From positions 1,233,685 to 1,297,684 of the forward strand of contig CAKMXJ010000039.1 in assembly GCA_928724745.1 (NCBI GenBank): 64,000 nucleotides of DNA. Reading direction: 5' to 3'. Below the pieces are notes generated by a model, which did no database searches, was not told where the DNA came from, and worked only from the letters and a program-made list of their open reading frames with translations. Source of the DNA: Anthracocystis setariae. Taxonomy: Eukaryota; Basidiomycota; Ustilaginomycetes; Ustilaginales; Ustilaginaceae. The translations under genes and the position numbers were made by a program. Positions 1 through 10,121 of the stretch are shown one piece after another; within the stretch, counting starts at the first letter, position 1; every line of letters begins with the position of its first letter.

Positions 1-2
1 AG

Positions 3-704
3 GCACCTCAGAGCGGCTCTGAATCGAACGTGCAGCAACCTACTCTGCTGCGTAAGCGTGGTCTTTCGATGACCAAGCGTAACCTGATGGTCTCGATCCC
101 ACCTGCCCCCTCGTACCTCAACCCACAGAGGGCTGGAAATGCGGCTATGCTCAGTCCTCATCCGCAACTCTCGCCTGCAGCTAGCCCAACTCCGACGGCA
201 TGGGGTATGATGCAGCAGCGAGCGGTGCATACGCCTATCACGCCATTCCCTCAGGTGGGTGCTGGTCTGCACGAACCTCCTCCGCTCAACACGGGCGATG
301 ACGCCAGGTTGCAGAAACAGCGTCTCGAGAGGCACTGGGCGAATCAGGCCAACCCTTTACCAAGCGCGTTGCCCTCTCCTCTGGACGTGTCGTTCAATCA
401 GGCCGAAGTGAGCGTGGCGATGAGCTCTGCTGGCATGGCTGCCGCTGTTGGCGGTCACGATCACTCTGCTCTTGGGCTGATGGTGCCGGGCATGAACAGT
501 GGCTTGCCGCTGCTTTCTCCTGCTGGATTCGAGCTTGGTGGAAAGATGAGTGCTGGCGATGGCTTGAACTCGGGCAACACTAGTTTCGAGCAGATGCTCA
601 ACGAGGGCGATCTGAGCCATGATGCCAGTACTCAGGAATATCTTAACGGTCTGTTGGCTTCGATTGGTGTTGAGAGCCAGGGCTTCAGCGCTGCAGCTTC
701 TTGA
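3..704 (+). CDS. C-terminal part of an unrecognised protein (5' truncated by window edge)
   Basis: The reading frame is open from base 3, so the start lies upstream of the window. About 233 codons remain. The visible part is low-complexity, rich in Pro, Ser, Gly, Ala and Met, with no domain I can name. The N-terminal visible part has a basic patch (LRKRGLSMTKR), then Pro/Ser-rich segments, then a more acidic tail with EQMLNEGDLSHD near the end. This composition is common in disordered tails of fungal transcription or RNA-binding regulators, but that is only an inference. The stop TGA at 702-704 is followed by a pyrimidine-rich 3' region with a T run near 747-757. Confidence 0.6.
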   Translation, partial: APQSGSESNVQQPTLLRKRGLSMTKRNLMVSIPPAPSYLNPQRAGNAAMLSPHPQLSPAASPTPTAWGMMQQRAVHTPITPFPQVGAGLHEPPPLNTGDDARLQKQRLERHWANQANPLPSALPSPLDVSFNQAEVSVAMSSAGMAAAVGGHDHSALGLMVPGMNSGLPLLSPAGFELGGKMSAGDGLNSGNTSFEQMLNEGDLSHDASTQEYLNGLLASIGVESQGFSAAAS

Positions 705-1671
705 GCTTGTCTCGACGGAGTCTTCTTTTCTTCATTTGCATGTTTTTTTTTTTTCTTTCTTCCTCTCCGGTTTGCATCTCCCGCACGTTTTTCATACCTT
801 GGCCGGTGGTTATGCGGGTTGGGTCGGTACCCAAACGCGACCATCGCCCAGTTCTTCAGTATAAGTCATGGATCCTGCTCTTTTTGGCCTTGATGTCTTT
901 GTTCGTCTCTCGCTCGCTATTATATCATGCTTTATCCTCGTCCGCACTATCTGTTATCTACCACTGTATCTCTAGCCGTACAATGCTTTTCGAATCTAGT
1001 CTCTATTTCTCGGCTGCTGGTTTGGTGTGGATTGGCTTGGCCGAGTTTGGGTCAAGTGGCGAACCGGAAACGCATCGCACGGTCGTGGCCAGGTTGAGCA
1101 GCTTCCATCGGGTTTGGATTGGCACTCACTCTGCTGGGCCGTTCGTCGATCATGAGATGGGGCAACTCCGCTATGTTCTCCCAATGCTGCAGTCATATGG
1201 GTTAGCCCCGGATCATGATGAATGTATGTCGTCGTGTTGATGACATATTGGGTGCAAGCAGATTGAAGCTCCCAATATTGGAGTTGAGGCTCAACACTTT
1301 GGGCGGTAGTCGCCATGGTGGCGTTCATACAGCCCTGGAAGGAAGGGGCAACGCAGATCACCTCGAAAGACTGCCCAGAGCACGATCGCAGGCGGAGCTG
1401 AGAAAATAGCCCGCGAAACGTTGCGATCAATCCAACAAAATCAGCAAGAAGCTTGGTAACAACCCATCCTTCAGCCTTGGCGAGCAACTTTGTTTCGCCT
1501 CCGTCACCTCACTCATTCAAGCCCCAATCGATCGCACGGGGTGTGAAAAGGGGAGGACGGATGAAGTTGCTAGCACAATATAGTACTGCAGGGATATTTC
1601 TAGTGAAGCGCCGATTGCAGCTCTTGAGCCTATGGCTGGGATGCTTCTTACGAGGCATTGGTTGCAGCTGT
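705..1671. other. Intergenic region, convergent 3' ends
   Basis: This stretch separates the partial plus-strand gene from the minus-strand secreted-protein locus. It begins with a T-rich 3' untranslated segment. Several open frames of 60-180 codons cross it on both strands, but they overlap each other, have no recognisable domain and look like chance openings. I see no tRNA, repeat or transposon end in it. Confidence 0.4.
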
Positions 1672-2243
1672 CTAAGGCTTGCCGTTGCTGCCTTGATCAG
1701 TGGAATGCTTGGGACTCTTGAGCTCGTAAGGCTTGATATCGACGTCTGAGCAAAAGCCAAAATCATACGGCTCGTCACCCTGCAGAGAGTCGATATGGAC
1801 ATGGATACAATCAGAATCCTGAGGCAGCGAAAGCACGACGTGCTCGACCTCGGTAGTAAACGACTGTTCCTCGCCGCTTTCGTTCATAGCCAACCCAATG
1901 CGTCATTACAACAACGCCGATCATGGTCAGCTTTGGATCGATCCACGACGAAAATAAAAGAGGCAGGGTGCAACTTACCATTGCCGTCCGCATTGACGTA
2001 GCCATGAAGATTGTCCGACTTGGTGATTGCAACACTAGCGAAGAGGACGTAAGGGAATGATTCTGCCAGGTTGTCAAAGTACTGGAAAACCAGAGTGGAA
2101 TCCCGCACAAGTCCATCAGGCAAGGATGAATTCAATGACTCGTGGAACCCAGTTCCAGAGGCAGCCTGGAGAGACACAGCCCCGTTGGCAGCCACGAGCG
2201 AGACAAGAGCGGGAAAGGGGGGAGACAGGGAGATCAAACGCAT
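1672..2243 (-). CDS. Probable small secreted protein, two exons that do not join in frame
   Basis: Exon 1 begins with ATG at 2243 and encodes a hydrophobic N-terminus (MRLISLSPPFPALVSLVAA) resembling a signal peptide, then a natural-looking sequence up to a strong donor GTAAGTT whose first base is 1978. A second protein-like stretch with acidic, well-mixed composition (VVLSLPQDSDCIHVHIDSL) ends at a stop at 1672. A TATA-like TATAAA lies about 50 bp upstream of the ATG. The donor leaves exon 1 in phase 1, yet every AG I find between 1930 and 1815 would enter the second stretch in another phase. Either a base is missing, an unusual junction is used, or the gene is broken. If no intron is removed, the protein is 119 residues ending near 1884. 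The function is unknown. A secreted effector is possible but unproven. Confidence 0.4.
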
Positions 2244-2882
2244 GGTTGGAAATGGATCAGATGCTGATTGAAGAAATCAGGGCGTGCTGTTTATATGCGC
2301 GATGGATTTCTTGATCAAGATCGGATGAGGTGGAAAGGTGGATGAGGTGGGGAATGGTGAGATAACACCCCGAGCCCGCCGTTGCAGCCAAGGCGAGGCA
2401 CAGTCTCATCAAGTGGGACACATGGGCGTCAATCCTGGTGGCATCGTCGAGGCTGTGCTACAGTAGACGTACATAAGGTGGCTCAAGATGTTTTCATGAC
2501 AAAGTGGGATCGTTGATACAGGGAATAGCTTGTCAAACGAATGGCCTCTAGCTGTCATGGTTAGAAGAGAGCAACACTGCAGGCGACGCCATCAGGCTGG
2601 CACGGTGCGGCAGAGAAATGGGTTGTTAAATTTCAAAAACTCGCTTTCAATGCGCTAGAATTTCAAGTTGCGTTGAAGAAGGTTGTGGAGCTCAGTCACC
2701 ACTCGGTTCAACTAACTTCGAAAAACCATTCTTTACTTTTATTAATAATTTAATTGTTCGATTGTTAAAATACCCACCTCGTGAAGTGTACTGTAGTGCT
2801 GTGTACAGTTGGAAAAAAATCTCTCTCGTCCAAGTCGGCGCACGCGCAACTGCAGTTCAGCCAAATTGTACTGGCCTGTTTA
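2244..2882. promoter_or_regulatory. Promoter side of the secreted-protein locus up to the mariner element
   Basis: This contains a TATA-like element near 2291-2296 (read on the minus strand) that fits transcription of the leftward gene. An AT-rich patch lies at 2733-2770. The TA at 2881-2882 is the left target-site copy of the transposon that follows. I see no gene here. Confidence 0.4.
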
Positions 2883-2963
2883 CTCCATTTTCCGCATCAG
2901 ATAGATACCAAGCCGATTTGTTCGTAATCGGGCTCTGTTCGTAACACCTCGCTATACGTCATC
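2883..2963 (+). repeat. Left terminal inverted repeat of mariner-like element
   Basis: This 81-bp repeat begins CTCCATTTTCC and ends CTATACGTCATC. Its only visible difference from the reverse complement of the right repeat is a C/T change inside the GATTTGTT(C/T)GTAATC segment. Confidence 0.9.
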
Positions 2964-3205
2964 AGACACTGTAACGTAGTACACATCGTAATGGAGACAA
3001 CTACATAGTAATGCCTAAGATCATCACATTGTCATCATTAGTAGTGATCGTAACGATCAATTGTGGAGGTTGAGATCAAGTGAGCTGAGCGATCTGAGCT
3101 GTCTTGGTCCATCTCGTCGCCGTCGCCGTCGCCGTCCTCCAGTGTACTACTGCAATGCCGCTACACATGTTCATGGTGCTCACGTCTATACTATTGCAAT
3201 GCTAG

Positions 3206-4447
3206 CTACTGTACTACATCATTGATAAAGGCGTCGATCTGATCGTCGATGTCTGGAGACGAGCGATTGACATCAGGAACCTCCTCCTCCTCCTCCTCCG
3301 CCTGTGTCTGAGCCTGTGTCTGCAAATTGTCGATGTTTGCTTGCATCTCTTCCGGTCGAATGATGCCATAGTCGATTAGTGCTTGCCGTGCATTGTGCTT
3401 GCCGTCACCCAATGGGAAGCAATGTTCCGCAACCATCATCCAGCGTTGTACTTCGCGAAGCCATCCTTGACAATCAGACGGCGTGATCATGCTGAGGTGG
3501 TAGTCGATGAGATGGCCGAGAGTGTCGTGGTCTTGAAGATCCTGCCTGCTTACAACGGTCTTGACCTTGCCGAAGACATTCTTGGCAATGTTGAACCACG
3601 GCGTGTATGGTGGAATGAACTGTATTGTATGTCCTTCGTTCTCGATACATGTCAATACAGCGCGCGCATGGTGGAAGCTAGCGTTATCCATTACAAAGAC
3701 CTTTGGACCGTTGAGGGTAGGGAACAGCTCACGCTGGAGGAAGTCGACGAAGAGCTCCGTTCTCCAGCCGCCCATAATGATCTCCGATGCTAGCATGCCT
3801 TCTGCCGAGACAGCAATCATAAGAGACATGTTCCTCCCTCGATTTGCTGGCCGTCCTGTCTGTGTTGCGCGTGCTGACGTTGGCGCTCGTCCAACTCTCC
3901 TGATCGTGTGTAAGTTGAAGCCGGACTCGTCGAAGAAGATGGCGTTCTCGATGACGAAGCCCTCCATTTGTCGGCGACGGACCCAGTCTTGACGCTCATC
4001 GAGACGCTCGTCGGTGTTGTGTCGGACATTCTGATGGTGTAGGCGCTTGAGCGTGAGATGGCAGCGGTCTTTGAGCAGCCTCGACATCGACGTCGTCGAC
4101 AACCGCGGCCCATCTTGCTCAACGAGGTGATCGACGATCTCGTGGATGACGGCTGCAGGATGTTCGGCAACGTAGCGCATCACGATGTCGATATGCTGGT
4201 CTGTGACGACGCTGCCGCGCAGTGCTCCTCCTTGCTTCCTCTGCAAATGCATATCCCCGGTGTGATAGAACTTGTCGAGGACGGAGGCCACCGTCGTGTA
4301 AGGGTACTTGAACAGCTTCGACACCTCAGACACACGGTGGCCTCGAGAGACGACCATATCAATCATCTGCTCTCGAATCGCGTCAGGGACGGCTCGTCGA
4401 CGGCCTCTTGTTGTACGAGGCATGATAGAAACGGGAATGGATGGCAT
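3206..4447 (-). CDS. DDE transposase of the mariner-like element, altered third catalytic position
   Basis: The 413-residue protein has the layout of IS630/Tc1/mariner transposases. An N-terminal helix-turn-helix region spans about residues 20-130 (basic TTRGRRRAVPD, then VSEVSKLFKYPYTTVASVLD). The catalytic DDE_3 fold follows, with first acidic residue in FFDESGFN and second in VMDNASFHHA. The third motif, normally like PPYSPDxNPIE, reads PPYTPWFNIAKN, so the catalytic Glu/Asp position is occupied by Lys. The tail has a run of Glu followed by an acidic end. Translation may start at the first Met or at the ninth residue (MPRTTRGRRR). The ORF is otherwise unbroken. The Lys suggests this copy may not cut DNA unless another acidic residue substitutes. 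Confidence 0.85.
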   Translation of the reverse strand: MPSIPVSIMPRTTRGRRRAVPDAIREQMIDMVVSRGHRVSEVSKLFKYPYTTVASVLDKFYHTGDMHLQRKQGGALRGSVVTDQHIDIVMRYVAEHPAAVIHEIVDHLVEQDGPRLSTTSMSRLLKDRCHLTLKRLHHQNVRHNTDERLDERQDWVRRRQMEGFVIENAIFFDESGFNLHTIRRVGRAPTSARATQTGRPANRGRNMSLMIAVSAEGMLASEIIMGGWRTELFVDFLQRELFPTLNGPKVFVMDNASFHHARAVLTCIENEGHTIQFIPPYTPWFNIAKNVFGKVKTVVSRQDLQDHDTLGHLIDYHLSMITPSDCQGWLREVQRWMMVAEHCFPLGDGKHNARQALIDYGIIRPEEMQANIDNLQTQAQTQAEEEEEEVPDVNRSSPDIDDQIDAFINDVVQ

Positions 4448-4697
4448 TGCAACAAGGAAGAGCCTACGTACAGGTAAGTATACTTATGGAGCAGAGCGCT
4501 TGGAGGAGGGTGAGGCGGAGAAGGACGGCGAGGAGGAGGACAAGGAGGAGACGCTCAACAGAATTCGCTCGGTACGCTCATGTTTGGTCACAGTCAGTTC
4601 ATAGTACTCAATGCACAATTACGATAACAATGCTAATCACGATGTCATTGACGTATACATGACGTTATGTGCTGGTTGACAACGTTAGCGTAACACG

Positions 4698-4778
4698 GAT
4701 GACGTATAGCGAGGTGTTACGAACAGAGCCCGATTACAAACAAATCGGCTTGGTATCTATCTGATGCGGAAAATGGAG
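4698..4778 (-). repeat. Right terminal inverted repeat of mariner-like element
   Basis: This is the reverse complement of the left repeat with one mismatch. It is followed by TA (4779-4780). Confidence 0.9.
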
Positions 4779-4780
4779 TA

Positions 4781-5562
4781 CTGTGCAATTGGAAACTGTG
4801 TGGAGAAAAAGAAATACAGTAATAATGAAAAAGAAAAAGAAAACATGAGAAATAAAGTTGCACACAGACCGCTAGCGTCGCAGCTGGTATGGAGGGCTTG
4901 GCTCGATTTGGCTCGACAGGGCAGCACCGCTGCTGACAGGACTTTCGGCTTGTCCGCAACTCCACAGTAGTCACTGCTTTGAACAAACGGCACTGCAGCT
5001 CACTTTCAGCTAGACTCGACTCGACTCAGCTCAGATGGACCGACACCAACACTGAAGAGCAACTGCATACTTCAATAGCATACTGCAACGCTTCCTCTTC
5101 CTTTTCCTATCGCTCTTCCTCCTTCTCTTTGCCGCATTCCTCCTCCTCATCACCACCACTCGCTTCACAATCTCGATCAATCTCAGTCTACCGTAAACTC
5201 CTCCTCGCCTTTGTTAACCACTCAATTTGCACCTTTCTTTCGTCAATCGTCCTCTACACATCTTTGATCGAGCAATTCGTAGCCGGCCTACTTGCAGCTT
5301 GTCAACGCTCCTCTTGATTCGATCCCTTCGCATCTTCACCAGACTTTTTTTCTCTGCATACATCTCTCCTTTCGACTGGCCTGTCACTCTGCTTCTTCAA
5401 GTTGCACCTGTTCCCAACAAGCAACTCGATCACGCAAATACCCATTATGGTCCAACGGATCCACTAAGCCGCATTTCCTCCTCGGATGCCGTTTTCCCAC
5501 CACCGTCGCCTCACCTCTCCTAGATCGTAGCCTTTCCACTCTTGCAGACACTCGACCTCGTC
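4781..5562. promoter_or_regulatory. Leader and promoter region of the kinase gene
   Basis: The first part is A-rich. From about 5080 to 5560 it becomes strongly pyrimidine-rich (CTTCCTCTTCC-type runs), typical of a fungal 5' leader or core promoter. Several short plus-strand frames are open here, but they overlap and show no domain. No clear intron joins them to the kinase ORF. Confidence 0.4.
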
Positions 5563-8500
5563 ATGGTGTACGCCAGCCGTTCTCGCCAAGCTCTCTCCCC
5601 AGTTCACTCAAATCAGTCCGCTCACGCTAGCCGTCCGTCACTTGAATCCAAGTCAGACCAGCCTCGATTACCAGCGTCCCCCACACGCCGTACCTCGCGT
5701 TCAGGCCCTCAAGCCAAACTGCCTCACGCTGGCTCGATGCAGTCCGGTCCCACCGCCGACCAACCCACTTGCTTTGTTCAGCTTCCCTTCGTCGAGCTTA
5801 CCACTACCGGAATGCAGTCCGACCACATCCGCGCCGGCCTCAAGCGTAAGAAGGGCGCGCGCAGTCAGTTAGGTATATCCGACAATGCCACCAAACCCAT
5901 CCACAGAACTTCAACTGGCCTCGACACCCTCGATGCTCACCCTACACTGGTGCACTCGGGTCCTGGCCATGCTCGCTCTTCCGCATCTCGCACCCGGAGC
6001 ACCAAGCCCCTCAACATCATCACCTCCCCGCACATCGCTAGAGACAAGCCTGCTTCTTCCACCAGCGAGCTTTCCGACTGGTCTTCCATCGCATCCACCT
6101 CTCCTACCGCATCTCGTCCGCCCTCATCAACCACAGATCAGTCTACCGCACCACCCTTTCCGCGGCCAGGCGTCCAGACCCGACGTTCAAGTCGCAATTC
6201 GCTACACAGAACCCTCGATGGAATGTCTCTGGACGACAGGATCGCTGTCGGTCTCGGTATTCATGGCCCCAGCAGATCGCAGTCCCGATCCATGAGCAGA
6301 CAGAGCAGCAATAGTACCGCTGTTCGCGCCGAGTCATTAACTGCGGCGTCCCACCTTGAAGGTTCCATCAGCTCTGGTGCCCATCTTCACTCGGGTCATA
6401 GCAGTGATGGACTCGCCGAGATGGATGACCAAGACGCTGAGAACGATCGCCTCATCTCATCGGCGCCCAATTGGCAGCTTCATCGATTGCGCAAAGATCA
6501 TCTCATTCATCTTTCCTTCACTGCCGGTGCATGGGAAGTCACCCCCTCCACCAACGAGCTCGAGCTCCTTACCAAGCACGATCTGGTCAACACGATCATC
6601 ACCTGCCGATCCCGTCTCGATCGTACACAGAACAACAATCGTCAGTCGTCTGTTCGCATACGTCGGCACCAGCGCGCAGCATCTGCATCGCAGCGTTCCA
6701 ACGAAGCTCGGTCTCCAGACATCTTTGATCCGGACCGCAATGAAACGGATGCCCTCTGGATGGACTCTTGCTGCCGCAAAACTTCAACTCGATTGCGACG
6801 ACAGTCTCACGGTGCTTCGCCTTCCTACTCGGCAGACGACCACAATGCGCATCTTTCGGATGAATCAAACGAGGCCGGTGGCGAAGAGACCGAAGCGGAG
6901 CCTCAGCGATCCCATCTTACCAGACGCAGTAGCCACCGAAACAAGTCCAGAGCGGCTGCCACCCTACGCCGAATGGATTCAGCCACCTTTGACCAGTTTG
7001 AGCCCTCCAAGTCAAATCAAGCCCCTCGTCGTCAGCTCCGCGACAAGGCCAACCTTCGAGGCGCGCTGACTCGTCGCTTGCGCATCGCGAACGGTTCCGA
7101 AGTGCTCTCGGCATCCACCTCGTCGTCCGTCTTTGGCGGTCGAAGCTCTCGTGCTTCCAACACATCCTTTTCGCCTTTCGCAAAGCGAGTTCAGCATCAT
7201 GCGTTTGTCGCTTCGTCGCCCATCAAAACCCGCTCTCGCACCGCTCGTCTCAACTTGGCAAAGAGGAGAGCCGAAGCGGGCTCTTCCGGTCTAGACATCA
7301 TGGCTACACCAAGGCCAGATGGCCGTCGATCGCGGCGCGCCAACAAAACGGTCAAATTCAATGCTTCGACCGTTGATGCGAGCCGTGAACAGGCCGAAGA
7401 CGAGTGGATGGAGGATCTGTCTTCGGACAGCGAAGCTGTCTCCGCTGCTCTGCAAGCTCCTGCGGACGCAGAGCGTGCCGTATCACCCAGCCAAGGCTCC
7501 CATCGCGTCCTTCGAAATCGACGTTTGACTGCGGAATCTGATTGCGGGTCTACGCTCCGTCAGCCTCGAGGCCATCGTGCATGTATCGAAGTCGCGTCCG
7601 AGCTCGATACCGAAGTGCCAGCACCAGAGGATGAGAACGACGCCGACATGGCCACCAGTGACGAGGATGCGCCCACCCCAACAAAGTTCCGCAAGCTCCG
7701 AAATGGCAAGCTACGTCTGGTTGCCGAATCGTCTCGGGGACCCAGCGCATCTCTTTCCCCAGAACCGCAGCATCTGGACGATGTGGATATGGTGAGTGCA
7801 TCCGAAACGGGCGCCAGTCTGGAAGGCTCAGGTCGGGGGCGCCCTACTACCTCTTCTCAAGGCGATGACTCACCTTCTGAAAGCCCTGAAGATGCCATGG
7901 TGCAGCCAAACACCTCTACGCTCTTGCGACTGCGAAAATCAGATCTGGAACAGCTTTGCTTGCATCGCCAGATCGAAGTGGAACAAGACGACAAGAAGGC
8001 CAATCTGGTACACAAGCTGCTTCAGTGGCATACACTCACTGACGCAGAGGCTGCGGTAGCGGACCACTCGAGATCTGGTGATGGCTCAGCCAGCAACGAT
8101 GACGAAAGGGCTAAGGACGAACTTCGTTCCAACCTGTCCACCGCCACTGCTACAGCTACAGCTACGGCTGAGGGCGAGGCGATAAAGTCGGCACAGCGCA
8201 CTCCCACACGCAGGCGCAACACCCGGGCCATCGGTGGCTCGCATCAGGATGGGACCGACAGCGATCAGCCCCTGTTGTTGCGTGCTCGCGGCAAGAGGAT
8301 GTCATCAGACAAGCTGCCCACTCCCCCTCTCACGTCGAACAACGAGGATGCCAACCCAGCGCAGGCAGGCGACGGTGTTGACGAGCTCAACGGTCTCGAC
8401 TTGGAAAGCCTCAATCTCACCGACAAGGAGATCCATCCGTCCAAACTCGAGAAGCTCGAAAAGATTGGCTCGGGTGGGTTCAAAGATGTCTATGTGGGCA

Positions 8501-9288
8501 AATACCGCATCTCCAAGTCGCGAGTCAACAAGGTCGCCATCGCCGACATCCGCGACCAGCTCACCGAGATGGATATCAAAGAGCTCAGCTTGCTGCGGGA
8601 TCTACGTCACGAGAACATCGTGCGCTTTATCGGTGTAAGCATCCCCGAAGATCCGCGACACGTGCCTTGCATGATTGTCAGCGAGCTGTGCTCGAACGGC
8701 GATCTGTTTGACTACATTCGAAACACTCCTGCGCCTTGCGATGCTGAAGTGTTTCGCATCCTGCTCGAAACTGCGCGGGGGCTCGAGTACCTGCATACTC
8801 GCACGCCGGCCATCATCCATCGCGACTGCAAGTCTACCAACGTTCTGATCACACGTCGCAAGACAGCCAAGATCAATGACTTTGGTCTGGCCCGCGTCAA
8901 AAATACGTCGCGCTCCATGATGCGCTCGCTCGTGGGCACGGTCAACTGGCAGGCGGTGGAACTGTGGGTGCCTAAACCTCATTACAACGAGAAGGTCGAT
9001 GTGTGGTCCGCGGCGATGACATTCTGGGAGGCGCTTCAATGGCACCAGCCCGAGAAGAAGTATCCATTCCAAGGCATGAATGAGCATCAGATCTACCAAG
9101 ATGTGGGACAGAAGAGGCAGCGACCCTACACCGGTGCGATCCGGCGCCAATTTGGTGGCGAGATTGTCGATCTGCTTGACCGAATGTGGGACCAGACACC
9201 GAAAAACCGCCCGACCATGACGGAGGTTTGCAACGAGCTCGAAGCTTTGATCCAGATGAAGAAGAAAGCAGCCGCTGGCAAGGCCTAG
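5563..9288 (+). CDS. Large TKL-like protein kinase with SAP-like motifs and WNK-like lysine placement
   Basis: The protein has 1,241 residues from the ATG at 5563; a codon further upstream in the same frame is TTG and was not used. Residues 1-950 are mostly disordered, rich in Ser, Arg and Asp, and contain basic RRxSRR patches. Two short helical segments near residues 305-350 (LHRLRKDHLIHL) and 785-825 (LLRLRKSDLEQLCLHRQI) resemble SAP-type DNA-binding modules. The kinase domain spans about 965-1235: Gly loop GSGGFKDVY (969-977), catalytic loop HRDCKSTN (D1088), DFG at 1106-1108, and LVGTVNWQAVELW as the activation segment end. The usual beta-3 Lys is absent (KVAIADI at 990-996). K974 in the Gly loop sits where WNK kinases carry their ATP-contacting Lys. 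The SAP-like segments suggest action in the nucleus, which is inference. The substrate is unknown. Confidence 0.8.
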   Translation: MVYASRSRQALSPVHSNQSAHASRPSLESKSDQPRLPASPTRRTSRSGPQAKLPHAGSMQSGPTADQPTCFVQLPFVELTTTGMQSDHIRAGLKRKKGARSQLGISDNATKPIHRTSTGLDTLDAHPTLVHSGPGHARSSASRTRSTKPLNIITSPHIARDKPASSTSELSDWSSIASTSPTASRPPSSTTDQSTAPPFPRPGVQTRRSSRNSLHRTLDGMSLDDRIAVGLGIHGPSRSQSRSMSRQSSNSTAVRAESLTAASHLEGSISSGAHLHSGHSSDGLAEMDDQDAENDRLISSAPNWQLHRLRKDHLIHLSFTAGAWEVTPSTNELELLTKHDLVNTIITCRSRLDRTQNNNRQSSVRIRRHQRAASASQRSNEARSPDIFDPDRNETDALWMDSCCRKTSTRLRRQSHGASPSYSADDHNAHLSDESNEAGGEETEAEPQRSHLTRRSSHRNKSRAAATLRRMDSATFDQFEPSKSNQAPRRQLRDKANLRGALTRRLRIANGSEVLSASTSSSVFGGRSSRASNTSFSPFAKRVQHHAFVASSPIKTRSRTARLNLAKRRAEAGSSGLDIMATPRPDGRRSRRANKTVKFNASTVDASREQAEDEWMEDLSSDSEAVSAALQAPADAERAVSPSQGSHRVLRNRRLTAESDCGSTLRQPRGHRACIEVASELDTEVPAPEDENDADMATSDEDAPTPTKFRKLRNGKLRLVAESSRGPSASLSPEPQHLDDVDMVSASETGASLEGSGRGRPTTSSQGDDSPSESPEDAMVQPNTSTLLRLRKSDLEQLCLHRQIEVEQDDKKANLVHKLLQWHTLTDAEAAVADHSRSGDGSASNDDERAKDELRSNLSTATATATATAEGEAIKSAQRTPTRRRNTRAIGGSHQDGTDSDQPLLLRARGKRMSSDKLPTPPLTSNNEDANPAQAGDGVDELNGLDLESLNLTDKEIHPSKLEKLEKIGSGGFKDVYVGKYRISKSRVNKVAIADIRDQLTEMDIKELSLLRDLRHENIVRFIGVSIPEDPRHVPCMIVSELCSNGDLFDYIRNTPAPCDAEVFRILLETARGLEYLHTRTPAIIHRDCKSTNVLITRRKTAKINDFGLARVKNTSRSMMRSLVGTVNWQAVELWVPKPHYNEKVDVWSAAMTFWEALQWHQPEKKYPFQGMNEHQIYQDVGQKRQRPYTGAIRRQFGGEIVDLLDRMWDQTPKNRPTMTEVCNELEALIQMKKKAAAGKA

Positions 9289-10121
9289 TCGTCCTGCTGC
9301 ATCTTCCACGCACTCTCTGCCGACCGATCCTGGCGCAGATGTCCAGCCAGGTGTTTGCAGAGCGGACAAAGCCTAACGAGACACCACACAACCCCACTCC
9401 ATTTCTCAACTCAACTCAACACAAGTTAGTCATAATTCATTCCCCCCTCTCTAGCATTTTTTTCTAGTCCATACGTACTTGCATTTGTATTCTATCACGA
9501 TTCTCAACCACGAAAGTTTTCCCGTCGCTCGGCAGAGTTGCGAAAGTTGATGTGTGTTGGTGTTGTCGTTGGAACCGGCCGCAAAAGCGAGAGCTCATTC
9601 GAGGGCGCCAAAAAAAAAAAAATCTGACGTTAGATCGGTGTTTATCGACAAAAGCAAAAATAGGCCAAAAAAGCGAATATGGTGACACGTAGCTGGTTCT
9701 GCTGTGTCGCGCGAGAGGAAGAAAAGAGTAGGCAAGTCGAGCTACGCTACGCTACTGTAGCTGCTGCATGCGTAAAATCCGATGCTGTCGTGTCATGTTG
9801 CAATTTCCCGCAAAAGGGACGCACCGCACGGTCTCAAAAGAGCCAACTTGAGGACGCACCTTTCATTCCAACATCCCCGAACAACACAGAAACCCTCGTC
9901 GGCGACGTCTTGCTTCCTCACTACATCCACGTACATACAGTATCTCGCCCGCTCTCGACGATCATCATTCAAAATCAGCTTTCTTCCGCTTGGCTGCTTG
10001 GGTCATTACGGTCCCAAGGTAATCGCAAGGTCCGAATCGTTGGCGCAGCCGTCACGCAAGGTCAAGAGCTACCGACATAACTTTGTACGCAGCCTAGGCA
10101 GAACCTTGTCATCCAGACACG
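9289..10121. other. Intergenic: kinase 3' end and SEC66 promoter/leader
   Basis: A tandem genes' gap. It has A-rich (9610-9622) and T-rich runs and no recognisable coding signal. Open frames of up to 176 codons in the second half overlap the start of the next gene in another frame and are taken as shadows. No repeat or RNA gene was seen. Confidence 0.35.

Larger units (their letters stand above)
2883..4778 (-). mobile_element. Tc1/mariner-like DNA transposon, complete ends
   Basis: The element is 1,896 bp. Its ends are inverted repeats of 81 bp (2883-2963 and 4698-4778) that match at 80 of 81 positions by eye. Both start CTCCATTTTCCGCATCAG. It is flanked by TA at 2881-2882 and 4779-4780, the target duplication of the Tc1/mariner superfamily. 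The bases outside the TA differ on the two sides, which fixes the boundaries. It carries a single long transposase ORF on the minus strand. Near-identical ends and an unbroken ORF suggest a fairly young insertion. Confidence 0.9.

Noticed and set aside
701..1240. 179-codon open frame after the first gene
   Set aside because: It starts inside the stop region of the previous gene, is Phe/Ser-rich from T runs, has no domain, and overlaps an equally long frame on the other strand.
3383..4170. Plus-strand and alternative-frame ORFs inside the mariner transposase
   Set aside because: They are shadows of the transposase frame and lack any domain.
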